NCBI GenBank assembly: GCA_003640385.1
Contig: RCAB01000245.1
Location: 1 to 64,000 of the forward strand
Direction: 5' to 3'
DNA: 64,000 nt
Source: Setaria digitata
Lineage: Eukaryota > Nematoda > Chromadorea > Rhabditida > Setariidae
Notes under the pieces: model-generated
Databases searched by the model: none
What the model was told of the DNA's origin: nothing
The model's input: the letters and a program-made list of their open reading frames with translations, nothing else
Position numbers and translations under genes: made by a program
Part shown: positions 13,467 to 31,262 of the stretch, piece after piece
Layout of the letters: each line of letters opens with the position of its first letter
Numbering within the stretch: the stretch's first letter is position 1

Positions 13467-14325
13467 AATGCTTTTTGTCTACTATTACTTTTCCTTATCA
13501 GTGAAATTTTAAAATTAAACTGACAACGAATACTATTCGCAGTTACGATAATATAAATAAAAATCTTTGTTAAAATTATCATTTCGAAAATTGTTAACAT
13601 TATAATTAATCAGATTGACATTTAGTAACTTCTTTGCACTGTGCCTAATTGATAATCACCAGTAGCATTTAATGCTTGAAGCTTATCCTTCTTTTTGAAA
13701 TTCATAAATTTATTATTTCGAATTCATTTGGCAAAGAATACATTTATCATGCCACATATAAAAACGCATATATCAATTTGAAAAAAATTAATAAACTAAT
13801 TTTAAACTAATTAATTATGAGGAAAAAAAAGCAATCGCAAAAGTATTTCTCTCCCGTCCTTTTCTTTCATTTTTTTTTCCAAACAAATCATTTCAATAAT
13901 TATTTTTGTGTGCTGAAATTTCAATTTTTCTTTTCAAAAAATTATGAAAAGTGAACTTTAATTAAATGAATTAGTGCAATATTTCTAGTTGGATTGGAAA
14001 TAACGCCACAAAATCATCATTATATTTAATTGCAAATAGCAATCAATGAATTTACTGAAATTTACTGCAATCTGGCAAATCCTCGAATTTAAATAAATTT
14101 TTAATTTCTTATTTTTTTTTTTTTTTAAATGTGAACTGTTAAATGATGATGATGATAATGTTTGTTTGTTTTTCATCAGTAATCATTTTGGGACAAATTG
14201 GTTAGGAAGAGTAAAATAAAATATAGGCGAGTATTAGCACTGACAATGTATAAAATGTTTTCACTTAAATTGCAATTAATTCGTTTTAATTAAAATTTAT
14301 ATAACTTTTACAATTATATTTAACT

Positions 14326-14607
14326 GTACCAGTTGAATTTTTGCTTATTTCTTTTTTTCTGAAATTATTTCATCAAAAGAGGACTAATTAGCAGAATAGA
14401 ATTGCAATGCCAAAGCAATTGATTGAATTTCTTCTTAATTAAACTANTTTTTTTTTTTTTTTTTTTTAAATGTGAACTTTTTAAATGTACCAGTTGAATT
14501 TTTGCTTATTTCTTTTTTTCTGAAATTATTTCATCAAAAGAGGACTAATTAGCAGAATAGAATTGCAATGCCAAAGCAATTGATTGAATTTCTTCTTAAT
14601 TAAACTA
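14326..14607. repeat. 121-bp duplication around a single N (assembly scar)
   Basis: The sequence at 14326-14446 recurs at 14487-14607 without visible difference; between them are N at 14447 and a T run. This is the pattern expected when two overlapping contig ends are abutted with a placeholder instead of being merged. Confidence 0.85.
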
Positions 14608-15874
14608 AATGTTTTGTTTCATTTTTAATACATAAATTCGTACCAATTTCTAATTTAATCCGCAAAAAAAAAAAAAAGCCTTTTCAATATCATTGCAAGA
14701 ATTCTTTTTATATTATCATTATTTTTAGAAGCCATTTTTCAAGTTTAGTCTATTTTGTGAAACTTTAAAAATCTGAAATTTAGTAGTTTTTCTCATTTCT
14801 GATTACGGTGAAGCTGAAGCTGATGAAGAATGGAATTACACTGAAAGAGAGAATCAAATAATCGAAAGATAATAAATAATATATTGCACAGATGAACAGT
14901 ATTAAATCTGCTACCCATATCATTTTGATCGTAGTTGCAGCGCTTCGCAAATGCTAGCATTCCATCATTTTATCATAATTTGTTAAGTGTAACATGACCA
15001 ACTAAGCGGAAATTTTATTATCAATCTGATAAATGCTAATTGTTAATTGATAAGAACCAGCGCCGCACCACCACTGCGTGAATTTTTTTTTTTTTTGATG
15101 ATAATAACAGATCTCTGCATTCAATGAAAAATCCCTTATCATTGATTGCCTTCCGCAAATAACCAATTTTTTTTTATAGTAATAAAAAAAGCTCGAAAAA
15201 AAAAAAAAAAAAAAAAACAGTATCAGTTTTGCTAATGCTTTTTTTTTTGCTTTAATTTAGATAATATTCAATCTTATTATTTTGAAAAATTCTAAATAGT
15301 AAAAATTTTTTCAAAGTACTGAACAACTTCTTTTAGAATTTAAAAAAAAAAAAAGAATTTAGAATTTAAAAATTTAGAAAAAATAATACATTTGAAAGAA
15401 AAAACAAAAACAAAAATTTTTTTAATTTTCATGCCTGAAATTTCCTCTTTTCATATAATATCAAGTAGTTAATGAAAGATAAATTAAAAGTGCAAAGCAA
15501 ACAATGTAAAGTAATAGGAATAATCCAATATGCAATGATTAATTAAATAAAACACATTTGAACTTCTTTCTTTCTCCACAAATATACACGTATTATTTTC
15601 TAAATTCTTAACTCTTGTCAGAACTTCTGAGCTCGAGCTCATCAAGCTCATGTTCAAACTCAAGGTGTTAATTACTAATTTGTCAAAATATAAAGATTTT
15701 GGTGGGAGGTAGGAGGAGATGTGACATACAAGAAATTTTTTAAAATTTCTCAAAAAAATTAGTTATATTCAGTAATTTGAGTGGAAATATCTTGCAGATT
15801 ATAAAAACAATTTTAGCAAATTGCTGTTAATTTTTTTTAGTTCCTAACAATTTGTATTAATAAGTAATAGCTAA

Positions 15875-16170
15875 ATATTGCACAATTTAACTGCTTATAA
15901 TTTTTTTTTTTTTTTTGAAANTTATTGCACAATTTAACTGTTTATAATTTTTTTTTTTTTTTTTTGAAAATTTTTCCAAAACTAAAGACAAAAAATATTT
16001 AAACACCTGCAAATTTCTTTTTGCTAATCACTGATATCTTTTTTNATATTGCACAATTTAACTGCTTATAATTTTTTTTTTTTTTTTGAAAATTTTTCCA
16101 AAACTAAAGACGAAAAATATTTAAACACCTGCAAATTTCTTTTTGCTAATCACTGATATCTTTTTTTTTT
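15875..16170. repeat. Three near-identical copies separated by single Ns
   Basis: Copies begin at about 15875, 15922 and 16046, each opening with TATTGCACAATTTAACTG and a T run. The second and third continue together through AAATTTTTCCAAAACTAAAG to the same TGATATC end with one-base differences. Ns sit at 15921 and 16045, exactly at the copy boundaries. Probably collapsed or unmerged contig ends. Confidence 0.8.
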
Positions 16171-18435
16171 TCAAATGCTCATTCATTTTTGTTTTGCAAA
16201 GTTTCTCGAATTTCTCCTCCTAAATATTATTTTTTTCGACAGTTTTGAATTATTTTTCAGTGTTTTCTCCAAAATTCGTCTATTATTTTTTGCGTAGCAT
16301 TTTATTTTTCTTAGTAAAATGACTTGAGAGTTTGCACATATATGTCTCTCATTATATTTTAGTAATTAATTTCCAGTACACAAGTTTTTTCTCTCATATT
16401 TCTTCTTTCTTAGCTGGAAAGTTTAGCTTAAATATTCAGCTCTGTTTAGCTTAAAAGTTTTTATCGTTAATTAACAGTTAGCTAATTGATGCTTTCAAGA
16501 TTTTTTCATTTCTCGGCAAATTTCTTTCTGTCCTGGAAAATTTCATTCGACCTTTTTTCAATTTGTAGCTCAGCCTTTTTTTTTTTTTTTCAGATTATGA
16601 AGAGAAAATAAAATTCAGTAGCGAAATGATAATATTTTTATAAGCATGTACAATGTTTGTCGGAAAATGATCGCTTTACTTCAAAACTTCCTCAATTTTA
16701 AATAAAGGAATGGAAATGTAATTGGTCATTTCATTAATTGAAAGCGAAATAGGTTAATATTTCCGTGTCTGAAACGGTGATAAATACTCATTGTGAGTAT
16801 GAATGAACTCGGAAGCAACAAGTTTGAGTTTGTTTTCTGGTTAGAAAACGCGATCAGTTCAGCCGGAAATAAAAACAAAGTTTCCGCAAAGTATTACGGT
16901 TGTTGTGTGCTCTGTCTCAAATGCATTTGATTTCATCCGTAAAAATCTGAGGATGACTATTTATTTGACTTCTTCCATTTTTTTATGTTATAAAGTTTGG
17001 AGTTGATTTTCTCCTTTTTTGCTATTACTCAACTAATTTATTTATTTATTTCACCATATAACTAACCATTGTATATTAATTCATTATTAATAATTATTAA
17101 TTAAATTTAAAATTTCCTTATCAGCATTTTAGAAGTAACTATCAAAAGCATAATTGCCTGGGATTCACTTTCTCTTGAAAGAATTTTTGCTATTTAGATC
17201 TTTCATAAATGTGAACAACCTATTTCAAATGTAATTTTGGGACTGTCAGGTTGATAGAAAGAAGTCAGCGTTTAAATTTTTTTTTCATTTTTAATTTTCT
17301 TATTTGAAATGGTTTTTTTTTTTTCATCGCAATATTTCTAACTGATGTTATATAACCCTTGCAATTTCTTCTTCCTTTTAATTTCTTTTTATTCATCATT
17401 TTCCACTTTATTGAGTTATTCATTTATTTTTTCAAATTAGCTTTTTTTTTTTTATTTTGCTTTCCAATATCATCATATCACTTATCGTGAACCTTTTTTT
17501 TTTTTCATTAATTTTAAATTGGTCATTCCTTTCAAGTGCTCATTTATTTTTGTCTCTTCTTTTTTGAATACATTTCAAATCGTTTCTATTACATATTTTG
17601 TTTATTCTACAATGGTAGCTACTTCGTTTTCTTTTCCTATCAAGATTGCATAATAATTTCTTCATTAATCCATTTCCTTTTTCATTCCCTCTATTTAATT
17701 TTTCATATTTTACATTTCAATATCTTTAAAATTCTCGAAAAAAAAAAAACCGAGAAATGAAATTCACGTGGATTTAAACTGTTATTCTCAAGATGAATCA
17801 GTGCAATTTTCTAAATTGTTTTCGATAATATATGCGTATACGTCATCAGTTTAAGTAAAAAAAAAATTTGATCGATTAAATTTGAATTAGTTTAATTAGC
17901 TTTCATTATTAATATCAGTTCTCTTTTCCATATTATTTAGTTTCAGCAGAAATTAAGCATAAAAAATTCATTGCATCGTGAAATGCAATTATTTTCGACA
18001 ATAATTTCCCATTGAAAATAGCGCTGTAAAATTATGGCAAATGTTATTTTAAAACTGAAATGTTTAATTAAGTAATGAAAAAAAATTTTTTTTTGAATGA
18101 AAATAAAACAATATCGTTGTAATATTACTTTTTTCTTTTTTCTTTTTTTTTTTTTTTTTTTTTTTTTGAAAAAAGTAATCTCATTATTTCATTTCATTCT
18201 ATCCTCATCACCAAACATTTCTTTTTTCGTCCTCTTCTTTTCTCTGAGAACAAATTTTCAATTACTGATAAGGTCTTACCAATTAGGAGGCCCTTCTTCT
18301 CATAACTTTCAAACCTTTCCTTTTCTTTTTATTTTTAAAAATTTTCATTTTCATCATTCACTTTTGCCTTTACACTTAAGCTAAATTAATGAATTTGAAA
18401 TCTGATATGATTCTATTCCTAAAAAAAAAAAAAAA

Positions 18436-18677
18436 GAAATAATTCCAATATGGGAAAAAAAAAAAGATTTTATGAGTATATAGAATTAGGGATGTGTTGA
18501 TATGGCGAATTGTTGTCTATAAAATATTTATTCAGTGGAACGAATTAATTGTGGTGNGAAATAATTCCAATATGGGAAAAAAAAAAGATTTTATGAGTAT
18601 ATAGAATTAGGGATGTGTTGATATGGCGAATTGTTGTCTATAAAATATTTATTCAGTGGAACGAATTAATTGTGGTG
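18436..18677. repeat. About 121-bp duplication around N at 18557 (assembly scar)
   Basis: 18436-18556 and 18558-18677 match except for the length of one A run. They abut directly at the N. The same explanation as for 14447 applies. Confidence 0.85.
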
Positions 18678-19241
18678 ATAACATTTGATAACAGTGATAT
18701 GATTGGATCAGCTGTAAATTAATGTATGAGAAGTATAATTTAAAGAAAATAATAGCACTTTCTATTTCTATTAATTTAAAATAGATAATTAAAGTGATAA
18801 ATTTGATAAAGTTCAAATGAAACTTTGTAAATACATTCCATTGCTACTTTTAATCATAACAACAGTTTAACTGCAAAGCTATTCATATTAAAATTAAGAT
18901 ATATTTAAAGAATTTTTTAATATCTTATTAATTGGAAAAGAAATAATGAGCACAGAGTTGAAAAAAAAGAAAGAATTGTCAAACTAGTGAATTTCTCTCA
19001 TGCTACTGCAAATTAAGCTATTATTTTTATTATTTTAAAAATATCATTTTAAATTTTTGTCAAAAATAAATGATTAATAGTAAAATTCAAAAAAAAAAAT
19101 GAAATTTTAAAGTACAAAAGAATAAAAAGAAAAAGTTTGAAAGCGATGAAAGGATGATAAACAAATGAATTAGCTGTTGTAATAGGATGAATGATGATTA
19201 GCAATAAGATAATGGTACCTTATCGTGCCTTTCCAATTTTT

Positions 19242-19275
<34 letters not shown>

Positions 19276-19550
19276 NAAAAAAAAATAGAATAAAATAAAA
19301 TTTCTAAAAGAACCAAACATATAGTACACAAAGCACATACAAAATTATTGTTATTATATTGTGAACGCTAACGTTCCCACTTTTTTTTAAGTAATTTTTT
19401 CAATTTTTTTCAACTTTTTTCTTTAAATTACATTAAAAATTAATTAGAATTTGAATTGTTAACAGTGCAGTCTTTCTAATATAATATTTCTTCTGTTTTT
19501 TATAAATATTTTATGAACATATTCTATAAAAATTTTCTATAAATATATAA

Positions 19551-19673
19551 TATAGTACGAATAGTTCGTAATAGTTTATATATAGTACGAATAATTCTAT
19601 AAAAATTTTCTATAATATATATATATATAAAATAATAATCATATATATATAGTACGAATATATATAATAATAG

Positions 19674-19710
<37 letters not shown>

Positions 19711-19712
19711 GA
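19551..19712. repeat. AT array with four TATAGTACGA insertions
   Basis: TATAGTACGA occurs at 19551-19560, 19581-19590, 19648-19657 and 19703-19712, separated by (TA)n and by TCTATAAAAATTTTCTATA blocks that are themselves repeated. It looks like a degenerate compound satellite. No gene context. Confidence 0.8.
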
Positions 19713-22700
19713 ACTAAATTAATTTAAAACTAGTTTACTCTAAATTATTATCAGTCGTGAATGAATTTTTAAACTTTGCCTGAAAGCAATCACTGGGAAG
19801 GGAATAATTTAGAATATTAAATTAATTAAATAGCTAGTGTGTATTTTCAGAGTTTTAGTATATGCTTTATAAAATTAAGAAAATTTCGAAGTTATTTGTA
19901 CGAAATTGAAAAATTAAAAGTGAAATTGATTTGCCAACATAGAAAAATATACACAGAAAATTATTTGTTTTATGACAAAATTTTTTTTCTTTTTGAATAA
20001 AGCCAGCATTAAACATGTGCTGTGTGTCAAGTGCTAAAATATATTATTTCTAATCCTAGATGGGCCAAAATATTTGAGTTGAGTTATTTAGCCTAAATAA
20101 AAGTGTCTCAGTTTGGCTTTTCTGCTAAATTTCCATTAGTATCTTAAGCTAGATCCTAGACATTCGTTAACAATTTGATTTTTTTTGCATTGCTGTAAAC
20201 ATTTTCAGTATAAAATAATGTTGTTCCATTTTTGACTACACAGCTCAGCATATCCCGTTGGGAGCCTAAGAATGAGCAACAAATGAGCCAAGAAAAGGAA
20301 AATGAAATAACAAATTTGCCTATTTAAGTTTTAAAAGTTGCTTCTATTCAGTAAAATTCAGTAAAACTTTTTTTTCCATGTTATTTTCTTTTTTTTTTTC
20401 TTTCTCTTTTCTAATATATGTTGGAAAATAATTGAAGTTCTTCTTCGTTAATTATCATAAGAATTAAAATTTGACTGCAAAAGCGAAAAAAAAAAAAAAG
20501 AATCAATTTGTCCTAATCGTTTGTTTACAAAAAAATTCGAAATTTTATAATTAAAGGAAAAAGAAACTTTTTCATATTAGACTTGATGCATATTCATTTT
20601 AGCAGAAATTAATAAAAAGGCCATCTATTCAAGGTGACCTGCGTGATCGTGATCGTTGTCAGCTAAAAGCGTAAAAAAAAAAAAATTGTGATAGAATATT
20701 TATGAAATAATCTACTAAATGTTAGGAGTATTTGAACATTTTTACATCTAAAATTCATATTTAGTCATTAAGTTTTTCATTTTATTAGCTTAATCGACAA
20801 GAAAGAGAATTTCAGTTTCGCCAAAAATTTGAAATGATAAAAATTTTAATAATCATATTGAAAGTTTCATTTCATGCCTTTTCATTCTACCGAATTTGTT
20901 ATTAACTGCTAATTTGAATTGAAATAAAATTTTTGTAGCAATTTGAGGAAAAAAAAAATTTGCTACAATTTTATGATTACCTTTCAGAGTCTTTGTTTAC
21001 GAAAAAAAAAAAAAGAAAAAAAACATAAGAAATTTTAAGTTGAAATAGTTAATTCAGATCTATTTTGTCCTGATGCTTAAATAATATATGAATCACTATT
21101 AATAGTAATAAAAATATCAGCTGCTTCTTTTATTATTAATTTTAAACTTTTATTAACAATCTGTCTGTTTTTGCTTGCTTCACTTGAAATGATATTTAGA
21201 AGTCGATGAATCGTATCAGTTATGATAAATAAACATGCCATATCATTTCTTCAATCTATTTGCTGATAACATCAGTTAGAGCATGATTTTTCTTTTTTTG
21301 ATAATATCAGCTATGATTAACCTGACGTGCTATACTTCTTCAACTGCATTTTTTTTTTTTTTTTTTAATAAATCATTTAAACTAATATTTTGCCTAAGTC
21401 TTTCTAAGTTTACTTTTAGATACTTAATAATCACTTTTTTTAAGTACTTATGTTTAACGACTTAAATACAATACTAATACGTTGTATTAAAAGAAATGAT
21501 TAAATTTTGCTATAAGTATAATCCAATACACAAAAATTGAGAAGCACTTAAATATTATTCATTTAATTTATAATTAAAAATTTGTGAAGAACTGAAAGAT
21601 ATACATTTTTAACATAGAAATATTGCATTTAATGGAAATATCTCAATTAAAGCACTCCATTCATTTCGATGCAAAATAAAATAATCATACTTATTTAATA
21701 TAAAGTTTGATTAATATTTTACTTATATGCTATGAGCAGTAAAAAATCAATTTTTAATTAATTTCGATTAGTGTTAGTTAATTAATGTTAATTAACTTCA
21801 ATTAATGTTATGTTTGACGCTACCGTCCTAATGTTACACGCAAAAATTCCGGCAAATTTGCATCCTTTCTTAATCATTTACTATTAACATAATAGGCATA
21901 GATATGCTTAAAATAATTAAAATATAATAAATTAGTTTAATAAAATAATTTATGGCGATTAAAAAATAAAAACTTTTTTTGATGAAATTTTAACAAACAA
22001 ATTAAAAATTCCTTATAAATAAATTTATCAATATTTCACACTGAATTGAATAGAAGAAAATCCCAAAAATACCAAATGTTACGGAAAAACTGGATGCATT
22101 TTTACACACCGCGATATATCGGGAAAGAAATTGATATTACCATTGCAAGCTAGGAAAGAACAAATACTAGTGTCTAATTGTAATTAAGATATCGTTAAGT
22201 ATCGCGAGGAAAATGCAAAAATACTTTGATATTTTTGGTTTTCTCTATGGTTTCAATTTTTCTCCCATACAGTCATCGGTTTTGAGTTACAAATGTTTTA
22301 TATGATGCAAATGATAACTGATAATGCTAATCTTTCTCTTCATATTAGCAGTTTTGCCTAATTGATCATCACTATAGCTTGAAAATTGAAGCATTATACT
22401 CTGCTGATAAATTGTGTCATTATCATAAACTTCTGATAACATCACGAGCATTGTCTAGTTGTTTTCAATTATTATTCATTAGTAATAGTTAATAATGAAA
22501 CGGAAAAGGTACAATTATTTAAGCAAGATAAATTGAACTAAAATTAAAAAGTTTTTTCTGTAAGAAACCAAAATGAATAGGAAGAGAAAAAAAAAACAAA
22601 CCTTTTAGGAAATTATTTTAAGCTTAATATTAGCAAGAAGAAAGTTGTGAAGAAAACTATTTCAGAAATTGCACTCTTTTCGGAATTAATTAAATTATTA

Positions 22701-23116
22701 CCAAATTATAAATTGGAATGAAACTAGTTATAATTATGAAATCATATTTTTCAGCATTTATTCACAAGTTATTTAACTTAACAGTAAAAAATTTCGGAGT
22801 ATTCGAAAGAAAAAAGAATATATTTTTTATTATCGAAATGGAAAAATACAAAAAATAAGACAAATGATTAATGATTAATCATGATTAATTATTCGTAAAC
22901 ATGATTAAATATGATTAATTATTCGGAATAGAAGATATAATAATTTTAAATTAAAGATTTTTTAAATTACTAACTAGAAGAACTTGTCATTGAAATAATT
23001 TTTTTAGTTGCTGAAAATTAATAACAGCTATTATTATAGAATTTCGTAACCTAAATAAGAAGGAAAAGAATAAGAAGGAAGTGACAGTGAAATTTTTAAA
23101 AAATTTCCTCAACAAA

Positions 23117-27684
<4,568 letters not shown>

Positions 27685-29195
27685 GCAGAAAAAAAGAAAT
27701 GAAAGTTATGCAAATATTGAATTCTATTTCAATTTTGAAATATTTTGAAAATTTTCTGATCGTCTTTTATGTGCAACTAAATTGTGACATTTACAAATAA
27801 ACACACTTAGCAACTTTGCATTTGCATTTTTAAAGATTTATTTTAATCATAAACAATTAATCATTCTTGCAAGGTAGAATTCTTTTCAACATACAAAAAT
27901 GTTTGATGTATTTTGTAAAAATTATGCGAAACAGTTGGCATGAAATCCGAAAAATCTGCCCAAATATTTTTTGGACCCAAATGATTTGGGATCAAATGAG
28001 GAATGAAAAAGAAATTAAACCGAAATTTCCGGTACAAAAAAATAAAATAAAATAAAGATGAATTCAAATTCTCGGTAATTTCACTATTTTGAAATAGATT
28101 AATTAACAAATGATTAAGCTTTTACCAAACTTGCAGAACGAAAAAAAAAGGATTCATCTTTACCTGCTGTTAACAATGACCTGAATAATTCAATCAAAAG
28201 ACTTTTCAACAAAATTTTTTTAAATAAAAAAAAAGAAAAGAAGAAAAAGTTTCTTTATTATGTCATTTCTAGGCTAATTTCTCTAACAATTCTACCACTA
28301 TATCACAGAAGACATTCGAAATACTGGGGAAAAAAATCCTCGCAGTAGTCCAGAATACTCAAGAAATTTCCCTCAAATAATTGCGAACACTCGGGGGCCT
28401 CTTCCCTGTCATTTCCTCTTATGAGAATGTCTCGGTTCCCACCTAGTTATCCCAACTTATCCCAACTTTCCACCTCGAACTTCAAATCTCGTACTTTCTT
28501 TCTATCCCAACTTTTCCGTGTAATAATTAGTTCAGAATTAAATCTTCTTTAACTATGATTTTATCCAATCTGAGCAAAAACAATAACACAACTAAGAAAA
28601 AATAAAAAAAATAAAAACTTTCGAACTTCAAAAAGAAATGGATCATCACAGATGTGCATGCTTTTTTTTTTTTAATCGCCATCTTTTTTGAAATTTCAAT
28701 TTTACCTTTTCTGCTTATTTCTTTTTTTTTCTGATGCTTCCTTTTGTATACTTCTTACGCTTAATCAGTTAACACCGCTAGTTGTTTATTTTTAATTAGT
28801 TTAGAATTTTTTCTTTCTTTTTAAATACTAAATTTCATTCATATTCATCAGTATAATAGTGATTTCTCGGCAACGATTTGATTATGATATTTTGAATCTA
28901 ATAAAAAAAAAAATCATACTTTGAGTTCCGCTAACCTGTGAATATTATAAATTGTAATATTTTTTTTTAACAGAATTTACTAAATGTTAAACGAATTTTA
29001 CTAATATTAATTTTTGCATAAATTTTCAGTGATATGATGATTGTTTCACTATAAATAAACAATTATAAAATGTTTGCGTTAATTTTTTTTTCTCTTTTTC
29101 CTTTTTTATTGAGTAACTTGTGTGGTACAATTTGTGAGAATTGAATTGTTGCGCTATTAGGAGGTGATAAAAACAAAAGATCTCTTATCATTATC
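27685..29195. other. Intergenic region between PRKX-like and RING/PHD genes
   Basis: About 1.5 kb. A candidate poly(A) signal AATAAA for the upstream kinase is at 27796-27801. At about 28290-28520 the base composition becomes less T-run-rich, and three copies of TATCCCAACTT occur (28448, 28458, 28503). A possible spliced-leader acceptor TATTAG ends at 29160, 36 bases before the next ATG. No gene seen. Confidence 0.5.
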
Positions 29196-31184
29196 ATGAT
29201 AAAGGAAGAGAATGGAAATATGAATGCAAATTGTACCGTATGTTTGGAATGTTTAAAATATCCCATTGGAAGACCGGATAGTTGTGAACATAAGTTTTGT
29301 TTTGAATGTATTAGCAACTGGCTGAAACGACGATCGCAATGTCCTCTTTGCGGTCGAGTACCAAAATATTTGATAAAAATTGATGAAAGTAAAAGAGAAA
29401 CAAAAGTAGCAGTGAAAAAACGAACAGCGAAACAGTTTGAAAATGAGGTTATCTGTTATCATTTATGTTACCACTGCTGTTCACTTTTTTTTTTTTTTCT
29501 TCTATTATTGATTCTGCTATTATTTTATTTTGATTTTTCTATTTCTTTTTTTAAGATTTGAAATATACAATTAAATTATGGTAAAATATGGGATTTATAA
29601 TTATTCATTTGATCTCTTGGAAAAAATTTCTGTGTAATTTCAAAATAAGCTTACAAATTTCGAATCTGATGACAAATTATGCTGAAATATGAACGAAGAG
29701 AAAATTAAACGAAAGAAATTTGAATTTAGAAACTTATGAAAAAGTTTTTTTTTTTTTTTTTGTTCTAGAGGTTAGGATGAAAATTTTCAATTCAAATTAT
29801 TAAAAATTTTAAAACCTCAAATCTTGAAATTGGCTTTTTTAAAATTCTTAATTTGAAAACTTGGCAATGTACAAAATGTTGTTCCATTGTAATATTTCCA
29901 CTTGGAAGATTACAGGGAAAAAATAGCTGTTAGCTCATGCTACTATCTAATTAATCATTTCTATTTTCAAGATTGCACTTTGCACCCTAATATTCTTCCA
30001 CTTTTCAAGCTTATTGTTCGAGATCAACTGGAAGAAGGTGATAGCGATCCTTTAGCTGATGATATTACCGTTACATACGCAAGCTGTCGCGTATGTAAAC
30101 GTTCGGATAACGAGCATCTGTTGCTACTTTGTGACGGGAATGTTGGCCGGAATTCCGATGGTTCCATGATTCGATGCAATGTTGCTTATCACAGCTACTG
30201 CTTACCGGAAAAATTGTACTACATCCCGAAAGATGACTGGTTTTGTCCATTTTGCATTAACAAACCAGAAAATTTTATAAATTCATCATCAAAAGTTGGT
30301 ACTAGTAATTTCACACGATCAAAGAAGAATCAGATCGAGGATACGTATCAGAATTTGGAAACTCATCTAAATGAAAATTCAAAGCAGAGTAGTGGCACAA
30401 AAATGAAATGCAGCAGTACTGCTAATTCTGGATCAGCAATAGCGGATCATCATACTGCGAGTGGTGATTCCGATGCTGAACCTGAATCGAACAAAAGTGA
30501 TGAAAGTAGTGAAATATATTCAGTAGCTGATGAAAGTAGCGATAATTATGATGATGAATATGAGGGAGATGATACGGAAATGATAATGGAATCTAGCAGT
30601 GAATTATCAGTAGATGGTTCGGAAACAGAAGATACCAATGGCAAGTTTCATCTTCCTGAAAAAATTCAAACTTCTTGATGTAATGAGTTCTCTTTAATTT
30701 TCCAATATGTAATTCGGATGACGTCTGTATGATTACAAGTAACAACTGTCCACGCAACCTTCCATTAACTTCTATTCACGTAACAACTCTACGTGAATAT
30801 TAGAATTTGCAAGTTAGAAAACTCAAACGTGTCATTATAGTCCATAATGTGATATCATACGGAGGTAATGTGATTATTTCCGTACCGTATAAAATCGTTT
30901 CTTTTTAAATTAAAACAAAATTAGACAAGAATAACAAGAATTTAATAAATTCATTTATATTTCGATTTATAGAGCTAAGCTCTGATGCACTGGATAATGT
31001 GGATGAAATTGATTTGGAGGAATCTGATGAATCTGATTCTTCACACGGACTTAACAAATCCATGAATCTTCATGGCTCTAGACAAAGAGGGATGAATTAC
31101 TGCTGTGGCAAAACAAATTGTCAGAATTACGCGACGAAGCCAAAACTGAAATCAAAATTTAGGAAGAGGATGTCAACTACTTAA
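29196..31184 (+). CDS. PHRF1: RING + PHD finger protein, PHRF1-like
   Basis: Proposed exons are 29196-29447, 30010-30640 and 30973-31184 (364 residues). Exon 1 encodes a C3HC4 RING finger at about residues 13-52: CTVC, SCEHKFC, FEC, then CPLC. Exon 2 encodes a PHD finger: CRVC, LLLCDG, IRC, AYHSYC, WFCPFC, followed by a Ser/Asp/Glu-rich low-complexity tail that continues into exon 3. A RING followed closely by a PHD is the PHRF1 arrangement. Those proteins are nuclear ubiquitin ligases that read chromatin and bind RNA polymerase II; here the RING implies E2 binding and the PHD histone-tail binding. The PHD has about nine extra residues between its third and fourth zinc ligands. The third junction uses a GC donor (GCAAGT at 30641); without it the protein would stop at 30678. 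The protein is much shorter than vertebrate PHRF1. The start of exon 2 is the least certain boundary. Confidence 0.75.
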
Positions 31185-31256
31185 GCATTCGCTATATGAT
31201 ACGCTATCACCTAACATCTCTCATTTACACTGATTGATTCGAAGAACGAAAATTTC

Positions 31257-31262
31257 AATAAA
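31257..31262 (+). terminator. Candidate poly(A) signal of the RING/PHD gene
   Basis: AATAAA 73 bases after the stop at 31184. Its position supports the gene ending in the 30973-31184 exon rather than at 30678. Confidence 0.55.

Larger units (their letters stand above)
13401..23116. other. 9.7-kb gene desert with simple repeats and assembly scars
   Basis: No gene with supported splice structure was found on either strand. The esterase poly(A) signal candidate AATAAA is at 13461-13466. The rest is AT-rich, with long T runs, an AT microsatellite near 19612-19706, and five ambiguous bases (14447, 15921, 16045, 18557, 19276), the first four flanked by duplicated sequence. A more complex stretch at about 16760-16960 contains a short inverted repeat ACTCATTGTGAGT near 16787. 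It could be regulatory, but nothing specific is recognisable. A short acidic open segment ending at 14872 is treated as a finding. Confidence 0.55.
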
